Source of the DNA: Pannonibacter phragmitetus DSM 14782
GTDB lineage: Bacteria > Pseudomonadota > Alphaproteobacteria > Rhizobiales > Stappiaceae
Direction: 5' to 3'
Assembly: GCF_000382365.1 (NCBI RefSeq)
Contig: NZ_KB908218.1
Span: 248,001-312,000, forward strand
DNA length: 64,000 nt
The translations under genes were made by a program, and so were the position numbers. Below are positions 1 through 7,932 of this stretch, piece after piece. The notes beneath the pieces are model-generated. The model was given only the letters and a program-made list of their open reading frames with translations. It was not told the origin of the DNA and ran no database searches. Positions within the stretch are counted from its first letter, which is position 1, and each line of letters opens with the position of its first letter.

Positions 1-206
1 TGCGGGATGTTCTCAACGCCCCGGTACTCCACCTTGAGCCCGGCGATCCAGCGCAGCAGCGCCAGATTGACCTTCGCCCAGACTGGCACCACCACCCAGG
101 CGATCCGGCGCGGGGCCAGAAAGACGAAGGGGCTGTAGACCACCATCTGGACCAGTGTCAGCAGATAGAAGGCAATCTGGAAGAGAAGCGAGCGCAGATA
201 GATCAT
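1..206 (-). CDS. plsC: 1-acyl-sn-glycerol-3-phosphate acyltransferase, N-terminal part (cut by window edge)
   Basis: The reverse strand from an ATG at 206 reads through the left edge without a stop. It encodes a hydrophobic N-terminal segment (LLFQIAFYLLTLVQMVVYSPFVFL) followed by an amphipathic stretch ending in KVEYRGVENIP, the usual lead-in to the HX4D acyltransferase domain of PlsC. The enzyme makes phosphatidic acid from lysophosphatidic acid at the inner membrane. The catalytic motif itself lies outside the window, so the name rests on the N-terminal pattern and on position: plsC commonly follows ftsE-ftsX-ydcF in Hyphomicrobiales. It begins 72 bp after the ydcF stop, so it is probably co-transcribed. 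The start has only a weak ribosome-binding site. Confidence 0.75.
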   Translation of the reverse strand, partial: MIYLRSLLFQIAFYLLTLVQMVVYSPFVFLAPRRIAWVVVPVWAKVNLALLRWIAGLKVEYRGVENIP

Positions 207-278
207 CAGGAAACCGGACTGGAGACAGGAACGGGCTGGAAGCCGGGCAGACTGAGCGGTGCGGCCGGGTTCAGGCCC

Positions 279-1103
279 TCAGCCCGCAGCCGAGACACCC
301 AGCGTGCTCACCCGCAGCCGCGCGAGGGTATACTTCACAAATTCCCTCAGGAGAAGCCGTAAGGTCCGCGGCTCCGCGTACCATCGCTCCACATTGAAGT
401 CGCCCGCGAACACCGGATAGGGAATGACCACCAGATCCGGCATGACTGCGTTCAGCTCCATCTCGGCACGCGGCATGTGATAGGCGCTGGTGACGAGCAT
501 GAGCGAGGCATAGCCGTTCGTCTTGGCCCAGATGGCGGCCTCTGTAGCATTGCCAATGGTGTTGAGGGCCTTTTTGTCGAGGTCGATGCAGCAGTTGAAG
601 AGGTCCCGTTCGGCCTCCGTGCGCAGCCGCAGCTGGCGTGCGGTGGTGGCCGGATAGACGCCGGAGATGAGCAGGCGCTGGGCGCGGCCCTGCTGCAGAA
701 GCTGGACGGCGGTCTCGATCCGCTCCTGGCCGCCGGTCAGCACCACGATGGCATCGGCGCGCGGGTCTTCCGGCTGATCGATGGTGACGACATCGACGGT
801 GAAGCGGATGAAGGATATGAGCAGCCACAGACACACGAGCGCTGCTGCAATCCCCAGTGCCTTCAGCGCCAGCCTGCGCTTGTAGCCCCGGCGGCGCGGC
901 GGCAGAGCCTGCGGCACGGGTTCTGGCTGCTGCTCTGCCTGTTCCCCTGCCGGCTGTCCTGCTTCTGGCGCAAGGGTCTGATCTGGCTCGTGACTTGTCC
1001 GTTCCCCAGCCGCAGCCAGCAAAGCCTTAGCCCGCACACGGTCCTCCGGGGCCGGTGCAGGGGCGGCGGCATCAGGCTGTTTGTCCGAAGGCGCAGGTTT
1101 CAT
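279..1103 (-). CDS. YdcF/ElyC/SanA family (DUF218) envelope protein
   Basis: The protein has about 274 residues. Its N-terminal ~70 residues are Pro/Ala/Glu-rich and probably cytoplasmic. One membrane segment follows (LALKALGIAAALVCLWLLISFI), then a periplasmic DUF218 domain with ADAIVVLTGGQERI, GRAQRLLISG, and NTIGNATEAA...LVTSAYHMPRA. Family members affect envelope integrity or peptidoglycan precursor metabolism; the reaction is unknown. It lies downstream of ftsX and upstream of plsC on the same strand. An in-frame TTG at 1124 would add seven residues, but the ATG at 1103 is preferred; neither has a strong ribosome-binding site. Confidence 0.85.
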   Translation of the reverse strand: MKPAPSDKQPDAAAPAPAPEDRVRAKALLAAAGERTSHEPDQTLAPEAGQPAGEQAEQQPEPVPQALPPRRRGYKRRLALKALGIAAALVCLWLLISFIRFTVDVVTIDQPEDPRADAIVVLTGGQERIETAVQLLQQGRAQRLLISGVYPATTARQLRLRTEAERDLFNCCIDLDKKALNTIGNATEAAIWAKTNGYASLMLVTSAYHMPRAEMELNAVMPDLVVIPYPVFAGDFNVERWYAEPRTLRLLLREFVKYTLARLRVSTLGVSAAG

Positions 1104-1153
1104 CGTGCGAAGATTATAGACCAATTCCGCTGTTTCTTGGATGGATGTTGCAG

Positions 1154-2215
1154 CTAGTCGATTTTGGCAAGGTGGGATTTGACCGCAAGGCCGGAAGTCA
1201 GCGCCGTCAGCACGGCGACGATGAAGACAATGCCGACCACTCCGAAGTAGCCCGGTGTGCCGACTGCCACGGAGCCGAACAGCGCCGACATCTGGTCAGC
1301 ACCGGCCATGCCGGACGTTTGCCGGGTGAAGACTTCCAGCAGAATGAAGCAGAAGGAAGCGGCAAGCCCGCCGGCTATTCCTCCCTTGAGACCCAGCACA
1401 AGGAAGTGGCGCTGGAACTCGCGGGCAATGAAGCCGTCACTTGCACCGACGAAATGCAGCACGGACACAACGTCGCGGTTTCCGGCCATGGCCGCACGGG
1501 TGGCGAAGATCACGCTGAGCACCATGGAAAACAGCACCAGCGCCAGGATTCCGAAGCCCCCGGCCACCACAGCCCCGGCCATGGCGGCAAGGCGGGAGGT
1601 CCAGATGCTGTGATCATCAAGGCTGGCGCCGCGCACGTTCTGTTCGATCGACTGCTTCAGCGCCGGAAGATCCAGCTCCTGCGGATTGCTGACCGTCACT
1701 TGGATCAGGCGCGGCACGGGCAGCGTTTCGAGGTCAAGGCCGGCGCCGAGCCAGGGCTGCAGCAGCTGGCGGGTTTCCTCATCCGACAGCGCGCGCACCG
1801 TGCCGATGCCGGGAAACTCCTGCGTCAGCGCCACGGCCTTGTCGATCTCGCGCAGCATGTCGACCCCGTCGGCGGGGCGGATCTGCACGGTCACCTCCCG
1901 CACGAGGTCATTGCTCCAGTCATTCGCCGCTTCCCATACGACAGAGACGGAGCCGACGGTGAGGCAGGCCAGAAAACTCATGATGGCGACGACGAGCGTC
2001 AGGGCACGCCCCGCCACGGACTGGGACGGGACGATGGCCGCTGACGGCCGCAGGCGTGCGTCCTGCCCGCCTGCGGCAGCTTTGGCCTTGCCGCGCAGGA
2101 ACAGCTTCAGCGAAGGGCGCGGCAGCTTGGGCCGGCTCTTCTGCTGTTGCGGCGCCTTTGTGCCGGTCTTCTTTGGTGGCGGGGCCTTGGATGCCATGCG
2201 TGGTGCCTTCCCCAT
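1154..2215 (-). CDS. ftsX: Cell division ABC-type permease FtsX
   Basis: FtsX is the membrane partner of the FtsE ATPase. The complex gates cell-wall hydrolase activity at the septum. About 353 residues: a Lys/Pro-rich cytoplasmic N-terminus (~70 residues), one membrane helix (LTLVVAIMSFLACLTVGSVSVVW), an extracytoplasmic domain, and three further helices near the C-terminus, matching the four-helix FtsX/type VII topology. The open frame extends upstream to 2305, but that part lies inside ftsE. The ATG at 2215, 4 bp beyond the ftsE stop, fits an operon; an ATG at 2197 is also possible. Regulation is presumably shared with ftsE. Confidence 0.93.
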   Translation of the reverse strand: MGKAPRMASKAPPPKKTGTKAPQQQKSRPKLPRPSLKLFLRGKAKAAAGGQDARLRPSAAIVPSQSVAGRALTLVVAIMSFLACLTVGSVSVVWEAANDWSNDLVREVTVQIRPADGVDMLREIDKAVALTQEFPGIGTVRALSDEETRQLLQPWLGAGLDLETLPVPRLIQVTVSNPQELDLPALKQSIEQNVRGASLDDHSIWTSRLAAMAGAVVAGGFGILALVLFSMVLSVIFATRAAMAGNRDVVSVLHFVGASDGFIAREFQRHFLVLGLKGGIAGGLAASFCFILLEVFTRQTSGMAGADQMSALFGSVAVGTPGYFGVVGIVFIVAVLTALTSGLAVKSHLAKID

Positions 2216-2219
2216 GCCC

Positions 2220-2879
2220 TCAGTCAAAAATGGACAGGCGCCCGTCCGCCAGAACCATCCGGCGCGCCTCGACCTGTTCAAGCAGGGTGATGTCGTGGGT
2301 GGCAATCACAACGGATGTGCCAAGTCTGTTGAGTTCAATGAACAGCCGCAACAGCCTGCGGGCAAGCGGCGGGTCGACGTTTCCCGTCGGCTCATCCGCC
2401 AGCAGCATGTCCGGCCGGGTGATCAGTGCCCGTGCGATGGCCGCGCGCTGCTTTTCCCCGCCCGAAAGAACCGGCGGCAGCACATGCATGCGCTCACCCA
2501 GCCCCACCCATTTCAGCAGTTCCACCACATCGGACCGGTAGCTTGCTTCTTCCTTACCCAGCACGCGCAGCGGCAGCGCGACATTTTCATAAGTCGTCAG
2601 ATGGTCCAGCAGGCGGAAATCCTGGAACACCACGCCGATGCGGCGGCGCAGTTGCGGCAGTTCCTTCTTGGCGATCGTCGCCATGTCCCGGTTGAACACG
2701 CGAATAAGACCGCGCGTGGGCCGCAGCGACAGAAACAGCAAGCGGATCAGCGTCGTCTTGCCCGCGCCGGAGGGGCCGGTCAGGAACTGGAAAGACTGCG
2801 GCTCGATGCTGAATGTCAGGTCGCGCAGGATTTCCGGCCCCATGCCGTATCTCAGCCCGACGTTTTCAAAACGGATCAC
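2220..2879 (-). CDS. ftsE: Cell division ATP-binding protein FtsE
   Basis: The protein has 219 residues and is the ATPase of the FtsEX complex. Visible motifs: Walker A GPSGAGKT (residues 35-42), ABC signature LSGGEKQR, Walker B LLADEPTG, and the His switch in IATHDITL. The start is GTG at 2879, preceded by GGAGG with about 7-nt spacing. It is the first gene of the leftward ftsE-ftsX-ydcF-plsC cluster. A perfect TTAA-N7-TTAA box (2921-2935) lies 41 bp upstream, suggesting CtrA control. Confidence 0.96.
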   Translation of the reverse strand: MIRFENVGLRYGMGPEILRDLTFSIEPQSFQFLTGPSGAGKTTLIRLLFLSLRPTRGLIRVFNRDMATIAKKELPQLRRRIGVVFQDFRLLDHLTTYENVALPLRVLGKEEASYRSDVVELLKWVGLGERMHVLPPVLSGGEKQRAAIARALITRPDMLLADEPTGNVDPPLARRLLRLFIELNRLGTSVVIATHDITLLEQVEARRMVLADGRLSIFD

Positions 2880-2920
2880 GCAAAACCTCCGTGGACGGCG
2901 CTCACCCTAGAGCCATCCCT

Positions 2921-2935
2921 TTAACGCTTCATTAA
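2921..2935. promoter_or_regulatory. CtrA-type binding site
   Basis: TTAACGCTTCATTAA is an exact match to the alphaproteobacterial CtrA consensus TTAA-N7-TTAA. It lies 41 bp upstream of the ftsE GTG and about 140 bp upstream of the divergent zinc-ribbon gene, so ftsE is the likelier target. CtrA binding is inferred from the consensus only. Confidence 0.6.
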
Positions 2936-2958
2936 ACATATGAATGTCCTCTGGACCA

Positions 2959-2997
2959 GAATTGGGGGAGCTCTGACGCAGGTCTTCCCCCCAATTC
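2959..2997. repeat. Inverted repeat between ftsE and the zinc-ribbon gene
   Basis: GAATTGGGGG (2959-2968) is the exact reverse complement of CCCCCAATTC (2988-2997), with a 19-nt spacer. There is no T-tract, and it sits in a divergent promoter region, so an operator or leader structure is more likely than a terminator. Function unknown. Confidence 0.5.
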
Positions 2998-3076
2998 AGC
3001 ACCGGACTGCTATCATCCGCGTCATGGATGGCACCATCAAGGCCCCGTGAGGCCGTGGAGCGAGGGTCTCCCAAAT

Positions 3077-4081
3077 ATGAAGATCACCTGTCCGGACTGC
3101 GATACCTCCTATGACATCAAGCCGGAAATGGTTGGCCCGGAAGGGCGCAGCGTGAAATGCGCGCGCTGCGGAAACCGCTGGTTCATCAGCCCGCGCAAGG
3201 AAGATATCCCTGTCTCCACATCCCCGGCTGCCTCATCCGGAGGCGCCGCAAAGTCGGCTGCAAAGCCTGCCATGGCCATCGAGGACGAGCCGGAGCCCGA
3301 AGAGGACGAGGATGAAGCGGCATGGGCGGAGGATGCCACGGAGGAAGAAGCCCTTGCCAGGGGCCGCGCGTTCGAGGACGAGGAGACAGAACCTGCCAAA
3401 GGATCTGTGGATACTCAGGGTAAATCAAAGACTGGTAGAGATACGCCGCCGGAATACCCAGATGTAGTGGCCTCCGATGAAAATGATGAAACGGACGAGG
3501 AGGAAAATGCTCGCCGTACAATTGACATCGAGTCTCTTGCCAAGCGCAAGAAGATCAAGGTTAACACGAAAAAACCCCGGCGGGAGCGCGACTGGTCATT
3601 CCTGACCCGCCACGTGACAGTGAACAACCTGCGCCGCACCGGCGGCCTTGTGATCTTTCTTGCAGCCGCGGGACTCAGCGCGCTCATCTTCACGAACCGC
3701 CAGTTCGTGGTCAAACATGTTCCGGACCTTGCCAGTCTGTTCGACATGATGGGACTTCCGGTGAACTTGCGCGGACTTGAGTTCCGTGATTTGAGAACAT
3801 TCAGGGAAGTCGACGAGGGGACGATCGTTCTGGTTGTCGAGGGGACAATCCAGAGCGTATCGGAACAGCCTGCCGCAGTTCCTGCGGTGCGCCTGTCGCT
3901 GCGAAGCGAGGATCAGCAGGAGATTTACGCCTGGACCCTCGAACCGCGTGCGGTGGCATTGGAGCCGGGCGCGAACACGCGCTTCAGGACCAGGCTGACA
4001 GATCCCCCCGCAGACGCCGCAGATATTCAGGTCCGCTTTGTGGACCGGAGCCCAGGACAAGCAGCAGAAGCAACAAGATGA
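3077..4081 (+). CDS. MJ0042-type zinc-ribbon / DUF3426-like membrane protein
   Basis: About 334 residues. The N-terminus carries an MJ0042 zinc ribbon with CPDC (residues 4-7) and CARC. A long acidic Glu/Asp-rich linker follows, then a basic patch, one membrane helix (GGLVIFLAAAGLSALIF), and a C-terminal DUF3426-like domain (ELRDLRTFREVDEG...VVEGTIQSVS). This is the usual alphaproteobacterial arrangement; the role is not known. A GTG at 3047 is in frame, but the ATG at 3077 begins exactly at the ribbon and has GAGGG upstream. The stop overlaps the next start (ATGA at 4078). Confidence 0.85.
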   Translation: MKITCPDCDTSYDIKPEMVGPEGRSVKCARCGNRWFISPRKEDIPVSTSPAASSGGAAKSAAKPAMAIEDEPEPEEDEDEAAWAEDATEEEALARGRAFEDEETEPAKGSVDTQGKSKTGRDTPPEYPDVVASDENDETDEEENARRTIDIESLAKRKKIKVNTKKPRRERDWSFLTRHVTVNNLRRTGGLVIFLAAAGLSALIFTNRQFVVKHVPDLASLFDMMGLPVNLRGLEFRDLRTFREVDEGTIVLVVEGTIQSVSEQPAAVPAVRLSLRSEDQQEIYAWTLEPRAVALEPGANTRFRTRLTDPPADAADIQVRFVDRSPGQAAEATR

Positions 4082-4641
4082 AGCCGGTGATCCATACCCT
4101 TTACGATGAAGCCGAGATCGCCGCACGGGTGGAGAGCCTTGCTGGAGAAGTCGCTTCTTCCCGTCCGCATCAGCTGCTGGTCGTGGCTGTGCTCAAGGGC
4201 AGCTTCATCTTTGCCGCCGATCTGGTGCGTGCCATGCACCGTGCCGGCCTGGAACTGGAAATGGAGTTCATGCATTTGTCCAGCTACGGGGCAGGTACCG
4301 TAAGCTCTGGAAATGTTCAGGTTCTGCGTGACGTTGAAAGTCTTGTTAAGGATCGCGATATCATACTGGCGGATGATATTCTGGAATCCGGACGTACCCT
4401 GAAGTTCGCCAAGGACAGGCTTCTTGAAAGGGGCGCGCGTTCGGTCAAGGTCGCCGCACTGCTGGACAAGCCGCATCACAGAAAGGCCGATATTCAGGCT
4501 GACTATGTGGGCTTCAATTGTCCGGACAAGTTTGTGGTGGGTTACGGGATGGACATGGGGCACGCCTGGCGGCAGTTGCCCTTCATCGGGTATGTGGCCG
4601 GGGAAGAGGCTACACCCCCTCGCGAAACAACGGGAGTGTGA
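4078..4641 (+). CDS. hpt: Hypoxanthine phosphoribosyltransferase
   Basis: The 187-residue protein is a type I phosphoribosyltransferase. It salvages hypoxanthine or guanine to IMP or GMP using PRPP in the cytosol. The PRPP loop is DIILADDILESGRTL (about 94-108), preceded by LVVAVLKGSFIFAADL and followed by KVAALLDKPHHRK and YVGFNCPDKFVVGYGMD, all typical of Hpt. The start overlaps the stop of the upstream gene (ATGA); cpdR follows 1 bp after the stop. Hpt is slightly favoured over a xanthine-type enzyme by the VGYGMD tail. Confidence 0.93.
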   Translation: MKPVIHTLYDEAEIAARVESLAGEVASSRPHQLLVVAVLKGSFIFAADLVRAMHRAGLELEMEFMHLSSYGAGTVSSGNVQVLRDVESLVKDRDIILADDILESGRTLKFAKDRLLERGARSVKVAALLDKPHHRKADIQADYVGFNCPDKFVVGYGMDMGHAWRQLPFIGYVAGEEATPPRETTGV

Positions 4642-4642
4642 T

Positions 4643-5038
4643 ATGGCCCGGATTCTTCTGACGGAAGATGACGAGGCGGTTCGCAGCTTTGTGAAACGCG
4701 CCCTTGAACTGGATGGCCACACCGTCTGCGCCTCGGAAGATGGCGGAGCGGCGCTGGAAACGCTTGTCCGCGAGAGAGGCAGCTTCGATCTGCTGCTGTC
4801 CGACATCAAGATGCCGGTGATGGATGGCATCGCCCTGGCGCTGGCCACCGCCCGCGACTGGCCGAGCCTGCCGATCCTGCTGATGACCGGTTTTGCCGAT
4901 CAGCGTGAACGGGCCAACGGCCTCGACGAGCTGGTGCATGATGTCATCACCAAGCCTTTCTCGCTGGCCGATATCCGTCAGGCCGTGCGTGACGCCATCC
5001 ATGGCGTCGTCCGCGAACAGCGCCGCCTGTCAGCCTGA
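4643..5038 (+). CDS. cpdR: Single-domain response regulator, CpdR-like
   Basis: A 131-residue stand-alone receiver with acidic pocket E8/D9/D10, phosphoacceptor D54 (LLLSDIKMPVMDG), T82 and K104 (TKPF). There is no output domain. CpdR is a phospho-controlled ClpXP adaptor in the Caulobacter cell-cycle circuit, acting on CtrA and PdeA proteolysis. The MARILL-EDD start and VRSFVKRALELDGH segment fit CpdR, but other lone receivers exist. The ATG has GGGAG upstream with about 8-nt spacing. The gene follows hpt closely and ends before a strong terminator. Confidence 0.8.
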   Translation: MARILLTEDDEAVRSFVKRALELDGHTVCASEDGGAALETLVRERGSFDLLLSDIKMPVMDGIALALATARDWPSLPILLMTGFADQRERANGLDELVHDVITKPFSLADIRQAVRDAIHGVVREQRRLSA

Positions 5039-5084
5039 GCGGCAATCTGCTGTCTTACTGGACGCGCCAGATCTGGCATGTGTG

Positions 5085-5113
5085 AACCCGGCGTTTTCGC
5101 CGGGTTTTGTTTT
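5085..5113 (+). terminator. Rho-independent terminator after cpdR
   Basis: AACCCGGCG (5085-5093), a TTTT loop, and CGCCGGGTT (5098-5106) form a perfect 9-bp stem followed by TTTTGTTTT. It closes the zinc-ribbon/hpt/cpdR transcript 47 bp after the cpdR stop. Confidence 0.85.
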
Positions 5114-5272
5114 GGCGGCTCTGCGCTGCTGCACCTGAGAGCCCCCAAAAGATACCCGGGAGGTACCCGCCGAAAGGCGAGTGGAAAAAGCGGCGGCCAC
5201 CGTCTAGCTTTTGCGCTTCAGCTTTTGCACTGCAGAAACCCAGTGCCGCAAAGACCCGCAGGAGGACCGCCC

Positions 5273-6163
5273 GTGACCGCAAGCTTCAAGCCCCGCCGCT
5301 CGGCGCTCTACATGCCCGGCTCCAACGGACGGGCGCTGGAAAAGGCGCGCAGCCTCGGCGTGGATTGCCTGCTGCTGGATCTGGAAGATGCCGTGGCGCC
5401 CGATGCCAAGGAAGCCGCCCGCCAGCAGGTGTGCGAGGCCGTGGCGGTTGGCGCTTTTGCAGGGCGCGAGGCGGTGATCCGCATCAATGGCCTTGATACC
5501 CAATGGGGCGAGGCGGATCTGGAGGCGGCGATTGCCGCAGCCCCCGATGCCATCCTCCTCCCCAAGGTTTCGTCCCTTGCCGATTTGGAACGGGTGGCGC
5601 ACCGGCTGAAGCTGGCAGGTGCTCCTGCCTCCGTGAAGCTCTGGGCGATGATGGAAACGCCACTCGCCATGCTGCATGCGGCCAGCATTGCCTCGGCGGG
5701 ACGGGACCCCGAAACACGCCTCACCTGCTTCGTCATGGGCACCAACGATCTGGCCAAGGAAACCCGCGCCCGCCTGCTGCCGGGGCGGACCGTCATGATG
5801 CCCTGGTTGATGACTTGCGTTGCTGCGGCAAGGGCAGGAGGGCTTGATATCCTTGATGGCGTCTACAACGATTTCAACGATCTGGACGGCTTTGCCGCCG
5901 AATGCGCGCAAGGGGCGGAGATGGGCATGGACGGCAAGACGCTGATCCACCCCAAGCAGATCGACGCCTGCCATGCCGCCTTCTCGCCCTCGGAGGCGGA
6001 AATTGCCTGGGCGCAGAAAATCAACGATGCCTTTGCCCTGCCGGAGAATGCCAGTAAGGGGGCGATCCAGATCGAAGGCAAGATGGTCGAGCGGCTGCAT
6101 GCGGACATGGGGCTTCGCGTACTGGCCATCGCCAAGGCCATGGCGGCGTCTGCGCAGGAGTGA
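5273..6163 (+). CDS. HpcH/HpaI-type CoA-ester lyase (CitE-like / malyl-CoA lyase family)
   Basis: About 296 residues. Motifs of the CitE-like TIM-barrel lyases are clear: RSALYMPGSNGRALEKA, LLLDLEDAV (about 33-41), VIRINGLDT, LLPKVSSLADLE, LWAMMETPLAML with a metal-binding Glu, FVMGTNDLAKETRA, and GMDGKTLIHPKQI. The family cleaves or forms CoA thioesters such as (S)-citramalyl-CoA or malyl-CoA. Substrate cannot be fixed from sequence. Citrate lyase is unlikely because no citDF partners are present. The open frame starts upstream at 5078, but a GTG at 5273 with GGAGGA six bases before is the credible start. Confidence 0.87.
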   Translation: MTASFKPRRSALYMPGSNGRALEKARSLGVDCLLLDLEDAVAPDAKEAARQQVCEAVAVGAFAGREAVIRINGLDTQWGEADLEAAIAAAPDAILLPKVSSLADLERVAHRLKLAGAPASVKLWAMMETPLAMLHAASIASAGRDPETRLTCFVMGTNDLAKETRARLLPGRTVMMPWLMTCVAAARAGGLDILDGVYNDFNDLDGFAAECAQGAEMGMDGKTLIHPKQIDACHAAFSPSEAEIAWAQKINDAFALPENASKGAIQIEGKMVERLHADMGLRVLAIAKAMAASAQE

Positions 6164-6183
6164 TATGCCGGGGCAGTCCTTAT

Positions 6184-6220
6184 ACCAACACTCGATGAGC
6201 CTTTCTCATCGAGTGTTGGT
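6184..6220. repeat. Perfect 16-bp inverted repeat
   Basis: ACCAACACTCGATGAG (6184-6199) and its exact reverse complement (6205-6220) flank a 5-nt loop. It lies 20 bp after the CoA-ester lyase stop. The stem is strong enough for a terminator, but no T-tract follows on either strand, so a factor-dependent terminator, RNA-stabilising hairpin or repeat unit is possible. Confidence 0.75.
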
Positions 6221-6302
6221 CAAGCCCGTGCGGCGCCTGAGCAATTTCAAGGCGTGATGCGCCAGCATCGAAAGCCTTGATATTATATTTGGAAAGATTG
6301 CC

Positions 6303-6506
6303 ATGAAACTCTACCGCTTTATCACCGGCCCGGACGACAGCCAGTTCTGCCACCGCGTCACCCAGGCTCTCAACAAGGGCTGGGAACTGGCCGGGGCGCC
6401 GCAGCTGACCTTTGATGCCACCCGCGGCATCGTCGTCTGCGGCCAGGCCGTGACCAAGGAAGTGCCGGGCGACTATTCGCCGGACATCAAGCTCGGCGAC
6501 TACTGA
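6303..6506 (+). CDS. DUF1737 domain protein
   Basis: The 67-residue protein MKLYRFITGPDDSQFCHRV... matches the small DUF1737 family (LYRFITGPDDS, ALNKGWELAGAPQLTFD, VVCGQAVTKEV) along its whole length. Function is unknown. It has no membrane segment or signal peptide. An AAAG-type ribosome-binding site precedes the ATG. It lies between the palindrome and the MFS gene, which starts only 8 bp later, so the two may be co-transcribed. Confidence 0.85.
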   Translation: MKLYRFITGPDDSQFCHRVTQALNKGWELAGAPQLTFDATRGIVVCGQAVTKEVPGDYSPDIKLGDY

Positions 6507-6514
6507 GCCGGTTG

Positions 6515-7873
6515 ATGAGCGCTGCAGGGCGGAAGGCAGGGGCTGCCGGCGTGGCTGGCTGGGTTCTGTTTGACTGGGCAGCCCAGCCCTTTTTCACGCT
6601 GGTGACGACCTTCGTCTTCGCGCCCTTCTTTGCATCCGCCCTTGCCGCCACCCCGGCGGAAGGGCAGGCGCTCTGGGGCTACGCCACTTCGGCGGCGGGG
6701 CTGGCCATTGCGCTTCTGGCTCCGTTGCTTGGCTGCGTCGCCGATGCGGGCGGCGCGCGAAAGCCGTGGATCGCGGCTCTGGCCGTGCCTTACGTTCTGT
6801 CCTGCCTTGCCCTGTGGTGGGCCGTTCCCGGCACCAGCTACGGCATTGCCGTGGCGCTGGCCGGCTATGCGCTGGGCACGCTCGCCATCGAGTTTGCCAC
6901 GGTCTTCAACAATTCCATGATGGGCTCGCTGGTGGCGCGTGACAGGCTTGGCCGGCTGTCGGGCGCTGGCTGGGCGGTCGGCTATCTGGGCGGGCTCGTC
7001 AGCCTCGTCATGGTGCTCGGCTTCATGGCGGCCAATCCGGAAACGGGCAAGACCCTGCTGGGCGCAGACCCGTTGTTCGGGCTTGATCCGGCCGCGCGCG
7101 AAGGGGACAGGGCGTCGGGGCCGTTCTCGGCGCTGTGGTTCCTCGTCTTTGTGCTGCCGATGTTCCTTTTCACGCCCGATGAGCCGCGCCGCATGGGGGT
7201 GAGGGCCGCTGTCCGGCAGGGCCTTGCTTCCCTGCGCCGCAGCCTTGCAGAGGTGCGGCAGGTGCCCGGCATGGGGCGGTTCCTCATCGCCAACATGCTT
7301 TACAACGACGGGCTGGTGGCGCTGTTTGCCTTTGGCGGCATTTATGCGGCCGGTGTGCTCGGCTGGGGCACGATCCAGATCGGCACCTTCGGCATCCTGC
7401 TCACCATCACCGGCACCATCGGCGCGCTGACCGGCGGCTGGCTGGATGACCGCATCGGTTCGCGCCCGGTCATTCTGGGGGCGCTTGGCGGTCTCATCCT
7501 GTGCGGCCTCGGCCTTGTTTCGGTGGACCGGGACACGGTCTTCTTCGTCTTCGATGTAACGCCTGCAACTCCCGGTGCCCTGTTCGGGTCCCTGCCGGAT
7601 CTGATGTTCCTGGTGCTGGGCGGTTGTATCGGTGCGCTGGCGGGACCGTTGCAATCGGCGGCGCGCAGCCTTCTGGTGCATTTGGCGCCTGAGGGCCGTC
7701 AGGGCCAGTTCTTCGGCCTTCTCGCGCTGTCAGGCAAGGTGACCAGCTTTCTTGCCCCGCTGGCTGTCGCGCTTGTCACCACAGCCACCGCCAGTCAGGC
7801 GGCAGGCATGGCGGTGATCCTCGTGTTCTTTGCTGGCGGGGCTTTCGTTCTTGCAGGCCTGAAGCCGCGCTGA
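6515..7873 (+). CDS. MFS transporter, UMF1-like family
   Basis: About 452 residues with roughly 12 hydrophobic helices. WVLFDWAAQPFFTLVTTFVFAPFFA at the N-terminus and the helix spacing fit the UMF1 (Atg22-related) branch of the major facilitator superfamily. In the middle an insert (GADPLFGLDPAAREGDRA) separates the two halves. Substrate is unknown. A TTG at 6512 directly precedes the ATG at 6515; the latter is preferred. It follows the DUF1737 gene by 8 bp. Confidence 0.85.
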   Translation: MSAAGRKAGAAGVAGWVLFDWAAQPFFTLVTTFVFAPFFASALAATPAEGQALWGYATSAAGLAIALLAPLLGCVADAGGARKPWIAALAVPYVLSCLALWWAVPGTSYGIAVALAGYALGTLAIEFATVFNNSMMGSLVARDRLGRLSGAGWAVGYLGGLVSLVMVLGFMAANPETGKTLLGADPLFGLDPAAREGDRASGPFSALWFLVFVLPMFLFTPDEPRRMGVRAAVRQGLASLRRSLAEVRQVPGMGRFLIANMLYNDGLVALFAFGGIYAAGVLGWGTIQIGTFGILLTITGTIGALTGGWLDDRIGSRPVILGALGGLILCGLGLVSVDRDTVFFVFDVTPATPGALFGSLPDLMFLVLGGCIGALAGPLQSAARSLLVHLAPEGRQGQFFGLLALSGKVTSFLAPLAVALVTTATASQAAGMAVILVFFAGGAFVLAGLKPR

Positions 7874-7880
7874 AACGGCG

Positions 7881-7906
7881 ACAGCCCCAGCGGGTGCCGG
7901 GGCTGT
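7881..7906. terminator. Hairpin between convergent MFS and chemoreceptor genes
   Basis: ACAGCCCC (7881-7888) pairs with GGGGCTGT (7899-7906) around a 10-nt loop, directly after the MFS stop and before the end of the convergent mcp gene. There is no good T-tract on either strand. Probably a weak or bidirectional terminator. Confidence 0.5.
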
Positions 7907-7932
7907 GCATTTGAGTTGGATGCTGCGGCCGG

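Noticed and set aside
5273-6163. Citrate lyase beta subunit CitE
   Set aside because: No citD, citF or citC genes nearby; the family resemblance fits a stand-alone CoA-ester lyase better.
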